From contig NZ_FOLB01000005.1 of NCBI RefSeq assembly GCF_900112345.1, forward strand, positions 62,001-126,000: a stretch of 64,000 nucleotides of DNA. The letters are read 5' to 3'. Positions 34,135 through 43,329 of this stretch are shown piece by piece. Origin of the DNA: Nocardioides terrae (lineage in GTDB: Bacteria > Actinomycetota > Actinomycetes > Propionibacteriales > Nocardioidaceae). Numbering within the stretch: the first letter of the stretch is position 1; every line of letters begins with the position of its first letter. Below the pieces are notes generated by a model that was not told the DNA's origin, did not search any database, and worked only from the letters and a program-made list of their open reading frames with translations. The translations under genes were made by a program, and so were the position numbers.

Positions 34135-34220
34135 GGTCAGCTCCTGGGGAAGTAGGGCTTGGTCGGGTCCGTCGGACGATGTCTATCGGCGAGCACCGAC
34201 AGTTCTGGTCGGCCAGCCGA

Positions 34221-34252
34221 TCGACCACCTGTTCGATCGAACACATGATCGA
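34221..34252. promoter_or_regulatory. Two adjoining LexA boxes, LysM side
   Basis: TCGACCACCTGTTCGA (34221-34236) and TCGAACACATGATCGA (34237-34252) each fit the actinobacterial box TCGAAC-N4-GTTCGA with one or two mismatches. They abut and lie about 90-120 bp upstream of the LysM start. Confidence 0.7.
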
Positions 34253-34289
34253 GACTAGATCACCTGTTCGAACGGAATCAAGGGCTGAC

Positions 34290-34332
34290 TCGAACATTTT
34301 TTCGAGACACGCAGGTTCGAACAGATGTTTGA
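34290..34332. promoter_or_regulatory. Two LexA boxes, lexA side
   Basis: TCGAACATTTTTTCGA (34290-34305) and TCGAACAGATGTTTGA (34317-34332) match the LexA box and end 33 bp before the lexA ATG, so LexA would block its own promoter. GTTCGAAC at 34265-34272 is an extra half-site cluster. Confidence 0.8.
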
Positions 34333-34352
34333 AGTGCGACCAGACCAGGGTC

Positions 34353-34358
34353 TACCGT
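34353..34358 (+). promoter_or_regulatory. lexA -10 element (leaderless)
   Basis: TACCGT ends exactly 6 nt before the lexA ATG at 34365, identical in sequence and spacing to the glgC element. The expected start of transcription is at the ATG. Confidence 0.6.
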
Positions 34359-34364
34359 GGGCCC

Positions 34365-35120
34365 ATGAGCACCCAGACCCCCGGCCGGGGCAGGAAGCAG
34401 GCCGCGGCGTCGGGGCGCCCGGTGAGCGAGTTGCCGGACGGCCCGCCCGACGCGACCGGCCTGACTCCGCGGCAGCAGCGGATCCTCGCCCACCTCAAGG
34501 ACTGCATCGAACAGCGCGGATACCCGCCGAGCATGCGCGAGATCGGCGCTGCGGTCGGCCTGACCAGCACCAGCAGCGTCGCCCACCAGCTACGGGTGCT
34601 GGAGGAGAAGGGTTTCCTCAAGCGCGACCCGCACCGTCCTCGTGCGCTCGAGGTCTTCCTGCCGGAGGTCCTCGCGGCCCGTAGGTCGATCGGCGCCGCG
34701 GAGGAGACCACGTTCGACGAGACCGGCATCGGCGACGCCACTCCCCCGGCGCAGTACGTCCCGCTCATCGGCCGGATCGCGGCCGGCGGCCCGATCCTGG
34801 CCGAGCAGCACACCGAGGCCGTCTTCCCGCTGCCCAAGGAGCTGGTCGGCGACGGGACGCTCTACCTCCTCGAGGTCTCGGGTGACTCGATGATCGATGC
34901 GGCCATCTGCAGCGGCGACTTCGTCGTCGTACGCCAGCAGCCGAACGCCGAGAACGGCGAGATCGTGGCGGCGATGATCGACGGCGAGGCGACGGTCAAG
35001 ACCTACAAGAAGAAGGACGGCCAGGTCTGGCTGATGCCGCACAACCCTGCCTACGAGCCGATCGACGGCACCCACGCCACGATCCTCGGCAAGGTCACAG
35101 CGGTGCTTCGCAGCCTCTGA
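34365..35120 (+). CDS. lexA: LexA repressor
   Basis: A 251-residue SOS repressor and autoprotease. The N-terminal winged helix is [20 protein letters not shown] to about residue 90. The cleavage bond is Ala140-Gly141 in GRIAAGGPI. Catalytic Ser175 is in SGDSMIDAA, and Lys212 is in TVKTYKK. The ATG at 34365 ([12 protein letters not shown]) follows TACCGT plus 6 nt. Its promoter region has two LexA boxes and it faces the LysM gene, so both should be induced by DNA damage. A strong terminator follows the stop. Confidence 0.97.
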   Translation: MSTQTPGRGRKQAAASGRPVSELPDGPPDATGLTPRQQRILAHLKDCIEQRGYPPSMREIGAAVGLTSTSSVAHQLRVLEEKGFLKRDPHRPRALEVFLPEVLAARRSIGAAEETTFDETGIGDATPPAQYVPLIGRIAAGGPILAEQHTEAVFPLPKELVGDGTLYLLEVSGDSMIDAAICSGDFVVVRQQPNAENGEIVAAMIDGEATVKTYKKKDGQVWLMPHNPAYEPIDGTHATILGKVTAVLRSL

Positions 35121-35147
35121 CCCACCGCGGCGACGATCGTCCGCCTC

Positions 35148-35184
35148 CACCTCCGGCCCCGTCACAGCGACGGGGCCGGAGGTG
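35148..35184 (+). terminator. Terminator of lexA
   Basis: CACCTCCGGCCCCGTC (35148-35163) pairs with GACGGGGCCGGAGGTG (35169-35184) around a 5-nt loop, followed by TCTTGTT. It starts 27 bp after the lexA stop. Confidence 0.85.
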
Positions 35185-35324
35185 TCTTGTTGCCAGGTGC
35201 ACGTATCAGGGAAGGCCCTGGCTGCTCCCTGGTGTGCGGTAACTGAGAGGAAGTCAGGGCGCGACGGGCGCTAATCTGACGGACGAACCGATCGGGTGTC
35301 GGCGTGGTGATGAGGGGTGATCGG

Positions 35325-36182
35325 ATGGATCGGCGGCTGCTTCGCGTGCTGCTCGCGCGCCGTGCCGGCCTCTACGCCGGTCTCCTCGAGATCTTCCTGA
35401 TCGGGGTCCTCTGGACCGCCTACTCGCTCTCCCGGCTGCTGGCGTCCAACGACCTCTCAGCGGCCATGGCACGCGCCAAGGAGTTGTCCAGGCTGGAGCG
35501 GTACGTCGGCCTCGACTGGGAGCACGCGATCAACTCGTTCTTCGTCCGCCACGACATGGTGGGCCTGTTCGGCTCCTACTGGTACTCCGTCGCCCACTAC
35601 ATCGTCACGCTCGTCGTGCTGGTGTGGCTCTACCGCTTCCACCGCAGCGACTACATCATGATGCGTCGGGCACTGCTGGTCTCCACCCTGCTCGCACTCG
35701 GGCTCTACCTGCTCCTGCCGACCGCTCCCCCGCGCTTCGTCGACGGGTTCACCGACGTGCTCAACCTGCACTCGGCGCAGGGGTGGTGGGGTGCTGACGC
35801 CTCGGCGCCGCGCGGCATGGGCCAGCTCACCAACGAGCTGGCGGCCTTCCCGTCGCTGCACGCCGGCTGGGCGCTGTGGGTGGCGATTGCGACCTACCAG
35901 GTGACCAGGAGCCGGGTGCTCCGAACGCTGGGCGTGGCCCACGCGCTGATCACCGCCGTGGTGATCGTCGGCACCGGCAACCACTGGATGCTCGACGTCA
36001 TCTGCGGCTGGCTGGTGGTTCTGGTCGGATGTGTGGCCGTGGCTCCCTTCACGCCTATAGTCGAGGCTCGCCCGATCTCACCTGCGTCTCGGAGACCTCA
36101 TGCGCCTGCGCCGCTCGGCCCTGTCCGTCCTGCTGATGACGGGGCTCTCGCTCGGGGTGCTGAGTCCGGCTCGGGCAGCTGA
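35325..36182 (+). CDS. PAP2-superfamily membrane protein (inositolphosphotransferase-like)
   Basis: A 285-residue protein with about six membrane helices. The PAP2_3-type motifs are visible: LLPTAPPRF, FPSLHAGWALW (catalytic His in SLH) and GTGNHWMLDVICGW. Relatives transfer or remove phosphate-linked groups on lipids outside the cytoplasm. The ATG at 35325 follows GAGGGG, with a TAATCT -10 at 35272; an earlier GTG at 35304 is possible. The last 83 bp overlap the start of the next gene in another frame, and the last 50 residues are Pro/Ala-rich and probably dispensable. Confidence 0.85.
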   Translation: MDRRLLRVLLARRAGLYAGLLEIFLIGVLWTAYSLSRLLASNDLSAAMARAKELSRLERYVGLDWEHAINSFFVRHDMVGLFGSYWYSVAHYIVTLVVLVWLYRFHRSDYIMMRRALLVSTLLALGLYLLLPTAPPRFVDGFTDVLNLHSAQGWWGADASAPRGMGQLTNELAAFPSLHAGWALWVAIATYQVTRSRVLRTLGVAHALITAVVIVGTGNHWMLDVICGWLVVLVGCVAVAPFTPIVEARPISPASRRPHAPAPLGPVRPADDGALARGAESGSGS

Positions 36183-37878
36183 GGACGCCCCTTCCGCGAG
36201 GTCCAGCGCGGGGGCGGATCCGTCCGCCGACCCGAGTGCTGCAGGCAACACCGATACCAGCGACGACACCGGCGACGCGGTCGGCGACGACGTCAGCGGC
36301 ACCGTCGCCCATGCAGTCGGCCAGACCGAGGATGAGGCCGAACAAGCAGCCGAGGGCGGCCTGACCGCCCCCGCCACCCGCGTCGAGGCGCAGGAGTCAC
36401 TCGCCGAGGTCAAGGACCTCGCGGCTCCGCCGTCCCTCGACGAGCCCCACCCCGCGATCGCGTCGGACGCGAGCAAGAACACCACCCTCGCGTTGCGTGA
36501 CCTGTCGCTGCGGATGAGCGCGCTCCCGCGGACGGATCGGCCCTCGGCATACGAGCAGTTCCAGAGGCCGACCTACACGACACCGGTCACCCGAAGGTGC
36601 CTCGACAACATCTGCGTCCACTGGACGTCGTCACCCTCCGCCGGCCGGGACGCCACCGCCGACAGCTTCGCCTACGGTGACCTTTCCTCGCCGACGCCAG
36701 CGCCGGACAGCGTGCTGGCCACGATGGTGAATGTCTCGCGCGCGTACTACAACGCCGGCTACCGATACCCCCGGACCGACGCCACCCTCGGTGGCAGCGG
36801 CCAGACCGACATCTACCTGCGGGACGTCGGCGCCGAGAGGAAGTACGGCTACTGCACGGTGGACGTGACCAGCTCCGGCCACTTCGTCTTCCACGAGTCC
36901 GTCCCGGGTCGCTCCTCGGACCTGCCGGCGTTCTGCGTCCTCGACAACGACTACAGCAAGAGTGACTTCCCGACGGCACGCACGTCCGAACAGGACCTGA
37001 AGGTGACGGCGGCGCACGAGTACTTCCACGCCGTCCAGTTCGCCTACGACTACCTCGAGGACCGCTGGTTCATGGAGGCGACCGCCACGTGGGCCGAGGA
37101 CCAGGTCTTCGACTCGATCAACGACAACGTGCAGTACCTCGCCCGCAGCCAGCTGCGCTACCCGGGCGCCTCCCTCGACAACTACAACGCAGCGGGCGGC
37201 TTCCTGCACTACGGCGACTGGCTGTTCTTCGAGTACCTCACCGAGCGGCTCCCCGCCCGGCAGGGCCTGCTGCCCGTCCTGGTCCGCCGGATGTGGCAGT
37301 ACGCCGACAGCGTGAGCGGCCCGGACTACTACTCGATCCAGGCCGTCGCCGCGGCGCTGGCCGAGCAGCACGTGGACTTCCGCAAGATGTTCGGCAGGTA
37401 CGTCGCCGCCAACCGTCACCCCGCGACGGCCTACGCCGAGGGTCGGGTCAACCACTACCCGACGGGGCGCCCGCGCCGGACCGCCCGGCTCCGCCCGAGC
37501 AACCGCGGCACCGCGGGGCGCTACCGGGTCAACCACCTCGCCTCGGCGACGGTCCGCTTCGTGCCGAAGCACCTCAGGAAGCACACCAGGCTGACCCTCG
37601 CGGTCGACATGGCCAACCGGAGGTCGGGCTCGGCGGCGGTCGCGCTGGTCTTCTTCCGCAACGGCCGCCTCACCACCAAGACGGTCCCGCTCCGCAGGAG
37701 CGGCAAGGGCAAGGTCCGGGTCCCGTTCGACTCGCGGCACGTCTCCCGCGTCGAGCTCGTGCTCGCCAACGCCAACCGGCGCTACAAGCACTGCTCCAAC
37801 GACGTGAGTGGCTTCTCGTGCGGCGGCGTCTCGCGGCGCGACCACGTCACCGAGAGGTTCACCGCGAGGGCGAGCTAG
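36100..37878 (+). CDS. MXAN_6640-family putative metalloprotease, secreted
   Basis: A 592-residue protein. Residues 1-27 form a signal peptide (MRLRRSALSVLLMTGLSLGV, cut after ARA). A low-complexity acidic region follows. Zinc-protease motifs are AAHEYFHAVQFAYDY (HExxH) and, about 20 residues on, FMEATATWAEDQ with the third ligand Glu. The C-terminal third is Arg/Lys-rich beta structure with two Cys (HCSNDVSGFSC). GGAG lies 6 nt before the ATG and TATAGT at 36056. It overlaps the preceding gene by 83 bp and its stop overlaps that of the convergent helicase by 4 bp. Confidence 0.85.
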   Translation: MRLRRSALSVLLMTGLSLGVLSPARAAEDAPSARSSAGADPSADPSAAGNTDTSDDTGDAVGDDVSGTVAHAVGQTEDEAEQAAEGGLTAPATRVEAQESLAEVKDLAAPPSLDEPHPAIASDASKNTTLALRDLSLRMSALPRTDRPSAYEQFQRPTYTTPVTRRCLDNICVHWTSSPSAGRDATADSFAYGDLSSPTPAPDSVLATMVNVSRAYYNAGYRYPRTDATLGGSGQTDIYLRDVGAERKYGYCTVDVTSSGHFVFHESVPGRSSDLPAFCVLDNDYSKSDFPTARTSEQDLKVTAAHEYFHAVQFAYDYLEDRWFMEATATWAEDQVFDSINDNVQYLARSQLRYPGASLDNYNAAGGFLHYGDWLFFEYLTERLPARQGLLPVLVRRMWQYADSVSGPDYYSIQAVAAALAEQHVDFRKMFGRYVAANRHPATAYAEGRVNHYPTGRPRRTARLRPSNRGTAGRYRVNHLASATVRFVPKHLRKHTRLTLAVDMANRRSGSAAVALVFFRNGRLTTKTVPLRRSGKGKVRVPFDSRHVSRVELVLANANRRYKHCSNDVSGFSCGGVSRRDHVTERFTARAS

Positions 37879-39863
37879 CCCGCGCCAGCCGTCTCGCTCA
37901 ACCGCTTCAGCGCCTGCCGCACGATCCCGGGGTCGGTGGTCGGCCACATCGGCGGCAGGCTCGCCTTGAGGAACCCGCCGTAGCGCGCGGTCGCCAGCCG
38001 GGGATCCAGCACCGCCACGACGCCCCGGTCGGTCGTCGTACGGATGAGGCGGCCGGTGCCCTGTGCCAGCAGCAGCGCCGCGTGGGTGGCCGCCACCTGC
38101 ATGAAGCCGTTGCCGCCGGCCTTGTCGGCGGCGCGCTGGCGGGCACTCATCAGCGGGTCGTCGGGCCGCGGGAACGGGATCCGGTCGATGAGGACGAGCT
38201 GGCAGGTGTCGCCGGGCACGTCCAGCCCCTGCCATAGGCTCAGCGTCCCGAAGAGGACCGTGTGGGGATCGTTGACGAACTGCGCGGCCAGCTCGGGCAG
38301 CTGCGCGTCACCTTGAGCCAGGGTGGTGAGGTGCGGAAGCCGCTGGCGGACGACCTCGGCGGCGGCCTCGGCGGCGCGGCGCGAGCTGAAGAGACCCAGC
38401 GTGCGGCCGTCGGCGGCGTCGATGAGCTCGACGATCTCGTCGAACTGCGCCGGTCCGAGGCCGTCCCGGCCGGGCGGGGGCAGGTGGCGCGCGACGTAGA
38501 GGATCCCCTGCTTGGCGTAGTCGAACGGGCTGCCGACGTCGAGACCCCGCCACGGCAGGACCTCCTCGGTGCGCTCCTCGGCGTCCCGCTCCCCCGGCTT
38601 GAGGCCGAGGCTGCCGGCGACGGCGTCGAAGTCACCACCGAGCTTGAGCGTGGCGCTGGTGAAGACGACCGTCTTCTCGGCGAGCAGCTTGTCCCGCATC
38701 GGCCCCCAGACCTGCAGCGGCGCGACGTGGAGCCGGCTCGGCGCCCGGTCACCGCCCTCGGACATCCACAGCACGTCGTGCTCGGTGTTGGCCGCCATCC
38801 GCTCGGCGATCGCGAAGACGTCCTGAACCGAGCCCTTGGCCTGCTGGAGGCCCGCATCGGCGTTGTCGTCCTTGCCACCCTGTTTCTTCGGGTACGCCGA
38901 CAGAGCGGCCCTGGCCGCGTCACGGACCAGCACCAGGGCGTCGTGGAGGTCGGCCGGCAGCGTCTCGAAGCGGCCAGGGCTTGCCTCGATCATGGCGACC
39001 TTGAGCGTGTCGGCGGCGTCGGCGAGGTCCTCGGCCTCGTCGCCCTCGACGTAGCGCCGGCTCCGACGGGCGGCCCGCTCGACGTCGAAGGAGTTGAGCT
39101 CGTCGGTCGCCGCCTGGGTCACGCGGGCGACGAGCTCGTGGGCCTCGTCGATGACCACGGCGTCGTAGTCGGGGATCATCGGGATGCCCTCGATCGCGTC
39201 GATCGCGAGGAGGGAGTGGTTGGTGACGATCAGGTGGCTCTTCTGCGCCTTCTCGCGGGCTCGCTCGGCGAAGCACTCCTGGCCGAACGGGCACTTCGCC
39301 GCGCCCAGGCAGTCACGGTGGGTGACGCTGACCTGGCGCCACTCGCGGTCGGTGTGACGGGGAGCGAAGTCGCGCTCACCCGTTCCGTCGTCCTGGGCCT
39401 GCTCCTCGGCCCAGGCGCGCAGCTCGAGCACCTTGGTCGCCATCTCGCCTCGCGGCACGTCGATCTGCAGCGTGCCCTGGTCGTCGGGCACGCCCTCGCG
39501 GATGCGGTGCAGGCAGGCGTAGTTGGACCGACCCTTGAGGACCGCGAAGCTGGTGTCGAGCCCGCGGCCCTTGACCGCCTCGACCAGCCGGGGGATGTCC
39601 CGCTCGACGAGCTGGTGCTGCAGCGCGAGGGTGGCCGTGGCCACGACGACGCGCTGGTCATGGAGCAGGCTGGGCACGAGGTAGGCCAGCGACTTCCCCG
39701 TCCCCGTCCCGGCCTGGACGAGGAGGTGGTCCTGGTCGGCCAGCGCCTGGCCGACCGCCTCGGCCATCCGGATCTGGCCGGTCCGCTCGCTGCCGCCGAG
39801 CGCCTCGACGGCGGCCGCGAGGAGCGCGTCGACAGCGGAGGCGTCGGACTCTGGGGCAGCCAC
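37875..39863 (-). CDS. DinG/XPD-type ATP-dependent DNA helicase
   Basis: A 662-residue iron-sulfur superfamily 2 helicase. Walker A AGTGTGKSLAYLVP is near residue 52, then the Fe-S cluster region with Cys in NYACLHR, CLGAAKCPFGQECF, DEAH in VIDEAHELVARV, and motif VI QGTGRLIR. It unwinds 5'-3' and resolves R-loops or forks in relatives; DinG is SOS-controlled in E. coli but I see no LexA box here. The GTG start is 6 nt after TAGGGT, suggesting a leaderless mRNA. Confidence 0.92.
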   Translation of the reverse strand: MAAPESDASAVDALLAAAVEALGGSERTGQIRMAEAVGQALADQDHLLVQAGTGTGKSLAYLVPSLLHDQRVVVATATLALQHQLVERDIPRLVEAVKGRGLDTSFAVLKGRSNYACLHRIREGVPDDQGTLQIDVPRGEMATKVLELRAWAEEQAQDDGTGERDFAPRHTDREWRQVSVTHRDCLGAAKCPFGQECFAERAREKAQKSHLIVTNHSLLAIDAIEGIPMIPDYDAVVIDEAHELVARVTQAATDELNSFDVERAARRSRRYVEGDEAEDLADAADTLKVAMIEASPGRFETLPADLHDALVLVRDAARAALSAYPKKQGGKDDNADAGLQQAKGSVQDVFAIAERMAANTEHDVLWMSEGGDRAPSRLHVAPLQVWGPMRDKLLAEKTVVFTSATLKLGGDFDAVAGSLGLKPGERDAEERTEEVLPWRGLDVGSPFDYAKQGILYVARHLPPPGRDGLGPAQFDEIVELIDAADGRTLGLFSSRRAAEAAAEVVRQRLPHLTTLAQGDAQLPELAAQFVNDPHTVLFGTLSLWQGLDVPGDTCQLVLIDRIPFPRPDDPLMSARQRAADKAGGNGFMQVAATHAALLLAQGTGRLIRTTTDRGVVAVLDPRLATARYGGFLKASLPPMWPTTDPGIVRQALKRLSETAGAG

Positions 39864-39912
39864 TCCCGAACCCTAACCGGCCGCACGGACACCGACGGGG
39901 CCGGTCTCCACA

Positions 39913-39960
39913 GGCACCCAGGAGGGCACCCAGGAGGGCACCGAGGAGGGCGCTCAGGAG
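39913..39960. repeat. Four 12-bp tandem units
   Basis: GGCACCCAGGAG occurs twice, then GGCACCGAGGAG and GGCGCTCAGGAG. The last unit includes the stop codon of the isomerase gene. Slippage here would not change the protein. Confidence 0.8.
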
Positions 39961-40961
39961 TCGGTGGCGAACGCCGCGTCGAAGGCGGCCTCGGGGGCGT
40001 CGAAGGCAAGCCGGCGGACGAACTCCAGCGCCTCGGGAGCACCGACGAGGCGGTCCATGCCGGCGTCCTCCCACTCGATCGAGATCGGGCCGGAGTAGCC
40101 GATGGTGTTGAGCATCCGGAAGCACTGCTCCCACGGGACGTCCCCGTGGCCGGTCGAGACGAAGTCCCACCCCCGCCGCGGGTCGGCCCACGGCAGGTGC
40201 GAGCCGAGCCGGCCGTTGCGGCCGTTGCCGACCAGTCGCTTCGCGTCCTTGCAGTCGACGTGGTAGATCCGGTCGCGGAAGTCCCACAGGAAGCCGACCG
40301 GGTCGAGGTCCTGCCAGACGAAGTGGGACGGGTCCCAGTTGAGGCCGAACGACTCCCGGTGCCCGATCGCCTCCATGGCCGCCACGGTCGTCCAGTAGTC
40401 GTAGGCGATCTCGGACGGGTGCACCTCGTGGGCGAACCGCACGCCGCACTCGTCGAAGACGTCGAGGATCGGGTTCCAGCGGTCGGCGAAGTCGCGGTAG
40501 CCGGCGGCCACCATCTCCTCCGAGGCCGGCGGGAACATCGCGACGTACTTCCAGATCGACGAGCCGGTGAACCCGACGACGGTGGAGACGCCCAGTCGCT
40601 GGGCGGCTCGTGCCGTCATCTTCATCTCCTCGGCGGCCCGCCGGCGCACGCCCTCGGGCTCGCCGTCGCCCCAGATCCGCGCGGGCAGGATGGCCTGGTG
40701 GCGGGCGTCGATCGGGTCGTCGCACACCGCCTGCCCCTTGAGGTGGTTGGAGATCGCGTAGACCTTCAGCCCGTACTTCTCGAGCAGGTCGAGCTTGGCC
40801 TGCACGTAGGCGTCGTCCTCGGCGGCCTGCCAGGGGTCGAGGTGGTCGCCCCAGCAGGCGATCTCGAGGCCGTCGTACCCCCACTCCGAGGCGAGCCGGG
40901 CGACCTCCTCGAACGGCAGGTCGGCCCACTGGCCGGTGAAGAGGGTGATCGGTCGGGGCAT
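39954..40961 (-). CDS. Sugar phosphate isomerase/epimerase family (TIM barrel)
   Basis: A 335-residue xylose-isomerase-like AP-endonuclease-2-fold protein. Metal-site residues are likely in [25 protein letters not shown] and SIEWEDAG, in the usual order around the barrel. It is the last of five genes in a sugar uptake/catabolism operon, next to a Gfo/Idh/MocA oxidoreductase with which such proteins typically convert oxidised sugars or inositols. The ATG follows CCAGGAGG. The substrate cannot be told. Confidence 0.92.
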   Translation of the reverse strand: MPRPITLFTGQWADLPFEEVARLASEWGYDGLEIACWGDHLDPWQAAEDDAYVQAKLDLLEKYGLKVYAISNHLKGQAVCDDPIDARHQAILPARIWGDGEPEGVRRRAAEEMKMTARAAQRLGVSTVVGFTGSSIWKYVAMFPPASEEMVAAGYRDFADRWNPILDVFDECGVRFAHEVHPSEIAYDYWTTVAAMEAIGHRESFGLNWDPSHFVWQDLDPVGFLWDFRDRIYHVDCKDAKRLVGNGRNGRLGSHLPWADPRRGWDFVSTGHGDVPWEQCFRMLNTIGYSGPISIEWEDAGMDRLVGAPEALEFVRRLAFDAPEAAFDAAFATDS

Positions 40962-41006
40962 CGGGTCCTCCTGGTGTGAGCGGGTGGGGTACGTCGGCCG
41001 GGCCGG

Positions 41007-42203
41007 TCAGCCGACCGGTGCCGGAAGGGCGACCGACTTCCAGGCGCCGTCGGACGCGCTGCGCTCGACGGCGTCGAGCACCGACTGGACCTGCCGGCCG
41101 TCGGCGAACGACGGCCGCGGCTGCTCGCCGGCGCTGATCGCGGTCACCAGGTCGACGACCTGGTGGGTGAACCCGTGCTCGTAGCCGAGCCCGTGCCCGG
41201 GCGGCCACCACGCCCCCACGTAGGGATGCCCGGGCTCGGTGGCGAGGATCCGCCGGAAGCCGGCCGTCTCGGACGGCTCGGCGGCGTCGTAGAACTCCAG
41301 GACATTCATGTCCTCGAAGTCGAACGCGAGGCTGCCCCGCGAGCCGTTGACCTCGAGCCGCAGCGCGTTCTTGCGTCCGGTCGCGAAGCGGGTCGCCTCG
41401 AACACGCCCAGCGCCCCGGAGCCGAGCCGGGTCAGGAACGCCGCGGCGTCGTCGACGGTCACCGTCGCGTGCCCGTCGACGGCGCCACCCGCTCCGTCCG
41501 CACCGCCGAGCAGTGCCGACGCACCCTCCAGAGGTCGCGACGTCACGAACGTGTCCATCAGCCCGATCACGTCCGTGATCGGCTCGCCGACGACGAACTG
41601 CGCCATGTCGACGATGTGGGCGCCGATGTCGCCGAGCGCCCCGCTGCCTGCCTTCGTCTTGTCGAGCCGCCAGCTGAACGGCGCCTCCGGGTCCGCGATC
41701 CAGTCCTGGAGGTACTGCGCGCGCACGTGCCGCACCTCCCCGATCCGGCCCTCGGCGACCAGCTGCCGGGCGAGCGCGACGGCGGGCACCCGGCGGTAGG
41801 TGAAGCCGACCATGGCCCGGACGCCGCCGGCGTACGCGCGCTCGGCGGCCTCGGCCATCGCGTCCGCCTCGGCGAGGGTGTTGGCCAGCGGCTTCTCGCA
41901 CAGCACGTGCTTGCCGGCCTCGAGCGCCGCGACGGCGATCTCGGCGTGGCTGTCACCGGGCGTGCAGATGTCGACGAGGTCGATGTCGTCGCGGGCGACC
42001 ACGCTGCGCCAGTCGATCGCGCTCTCCGCCCAGCCGAGCCGGCCGGCGGCCGCCGCGGCCCGGCCGGCGTCGCGACCGCACACCACGGCCAGCTCGGGCG
42101 TGAGGGGCAGGTCGAAGAAGTGCGGTGCCGTGCGCCACGCCTGCGAGTGCGCGGCACCCATGAAGGCATGGCCGATCATGGCGACCCGGAGGGAGTCGGT
42201 CAT
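41007..42203 (-). CDS. Gfo/Idh/MocA family oxidoreductase
   Basis: A 398-residue NAD(P)-dependent sugar or inositol dehydrogenase. The Rossmann start is VAMIGHAFMGAAHSQAWR. The catalytic/cofactor motif EKPLANTLAEAD is near residue 98, and the C-terminal sheet domain includes GDIGAHIVDMAQF with the likely active His. It lies in the operon between a solute-binding protein gene and the isomerase gene, so it probably acts on the imported sugar. CAGGAG precedes the ATG. Confidence 0.93.
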   Translation of the reverse strand: MTDSLRVAMIGHAFMGAAHSQAWRTAPHFFDLPLTPELAVVCGRDAGRAAAAAGRLGWAESAIDWRSVVARDDIDLVDICTPGDSHAEIAVAALEAGKHVLCEKPLANTLAEADAMAEAAERAYAGGVRAMVGFTYRRVPAVALARQLVAEGRIGEVRHVRAQYLQDWIADPEAPFSWRLDKTKAGSGALGDIGAHIVDMAQFVVGEPITDVIGLMDTFVTSRPLEGASALLGGADGAGGAVDGHATVTVDDAAAFLTRLGSGALGVFEATRFATGRKNALRLEVNGSRGSLAFDFEDMNVLEFYDAAEPSETAGFRRILATEPGHPYVGAWWPPGHGLGYEHGFTHQVVDLVTAISAGEQPRPSFADGRQVQSVLDAVERSASDGAWKSVALPAPVG

Positions 42204-42234
42204 CGGGGCTCCTGTCTGTCGGCCGTACGTCGGG

Positions 42235-43302
42235 TCAGGACTCGAACGCCGAGGACATGTACTGGTCGACGTTGTCCTTGGTCACCACCGGGGCGAACAG
42301 CTGCACCTTGCGGGGCACCTCAACCTCGACCATGTCGCTCATCGACTTGCTCTGGAGCAGCAGCCGGGCCAGCCGGATGCCGTCGGCGGCCTGCGTCGAC
42401 GGGTAGATGACCGTCGCCTTCAGGACGCCGTCGCCCTTCTGGATCTCGCGCATCGCGTTGGCCGAACCGGCGCCGCCGACCATCACGAACTCGTCCCGGT
42501 TGGCGTTCTGGATCGCGGCCAGCACGCCGACGCCCTGGTCGTCGTCGTGGTTCCACAGCGCGTCGATGTGCGGCGCGGCCTGCATCAGGTTGGAGGCGGC
42601 CTTCTCGCCGCCCTCGACGGTGAAGTCGGCGGCGACACGGTTGTCGACGTTCTGCCCGCACTTCGCGAGCGCGTCCTTGAAGCCCTTGCTGCGGTCCTGG
42701 GTCAGCGGCAGCGAGTCGATGCCGGCGATCTCGGCGACGACCGCGTCCTTCTTGTCGCCGATCTGGTCGCAGACGTACTGGCCCGCCGAGACGCCCATGC
42801 CGTAGTTGTCGCCGAGCACGGTGACCCGCGCGGCGTTGGGGTCGTCGAACTCGCGGTCCACGTTGATGACCGGGATCCCGGCCTGCATCGCCTTGAGCGC
42901 CACCGGCGTCATCGCCGCCCCGTCGAAGGGCAGCAGCACGATCGCGTCGACCTTGTCGTTGATGAACGTCTCCACCTGGCTGATCTGCAGGTTGACGTCG
43001 TTGGTGCCCTCGGCGACGCGCAGCTCGACATCGTCGTACTTGTCGGCCTGGGCCTTCGCCGACGCGGTGATCGAGCCCATCCAGCCGTGGTCGGCGGCGG
43101 GGGCGGAGAACCCGATGACGACCTTGTCGCCGGGCTCGTCGTTGGAGCCGGCGGCGGCCTGGGTGGTGTCGGCCTTGGTGCTGGCCTTGTCGTCGTCGGA
43201 GGCGTTGCTGGTGCATCCGGTGACCGCGAGGAACGCGACCCCGGCCGTGAGAGCGGCGAGAAGTCGAGCGGGCCGGCCGGTCGGCAGTGACGGCAGCGAC
43301 AT
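42235..43302 (-). CDS. Sugar ABC transporter substrate-binding lipoprotein
   Basis: A 355-residue periplasmic-binding-protein type I lipoprotein. The signal MSLPSLPTGRPARLLAALTA leads to the lipobox LAVTGC (Cys at about residue 30). The mature part, VVIGFSAPAADHGWMGSITA with DAIVLLPFDGAAMTPVAL, is the ribose/galactose-binding fold used by RbsABC-type importers. It follows the permease by 27 bp. AGGAG precedes the ATG. The ligand is a sugar or polyol by family; which one is unknown. Confidence 0.93.
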   Translation of the reverse strand: MSLPSLPTGRPARLLAALTAGVAFLAVTGCTSNASDDDKASTKADTTQAAAGSNDEPGDKVVIGFSAPAADHGWMGSITASAKAQADKYDDVELRVAEGTNDVNLQISQVETFINDKVDAIVLLPFDGAAMTPVALKAMQAGIPVINVDREFDDPNAARVTVLGDNYGMGVSAGQYVCDQIGDKKDAVVAEIAGIDSLPLTQDRSKGFKDALAKCGQNVDNRVAADFTVEGGEKAASNLMQAAPHIDALWNHDDDQGVGVLAAIQNANRDEFVMVGGAGSANAMREIQKGDGVLKATVIYPSTQAADGIRLARLLLQSKSMSDMVEVEVPRKVQLFAPVVTKDNVDQYMSSAFES

Positions 43303-43329
43303 GGTGGTGCTCCTTGGGTGTGGGGGCGG

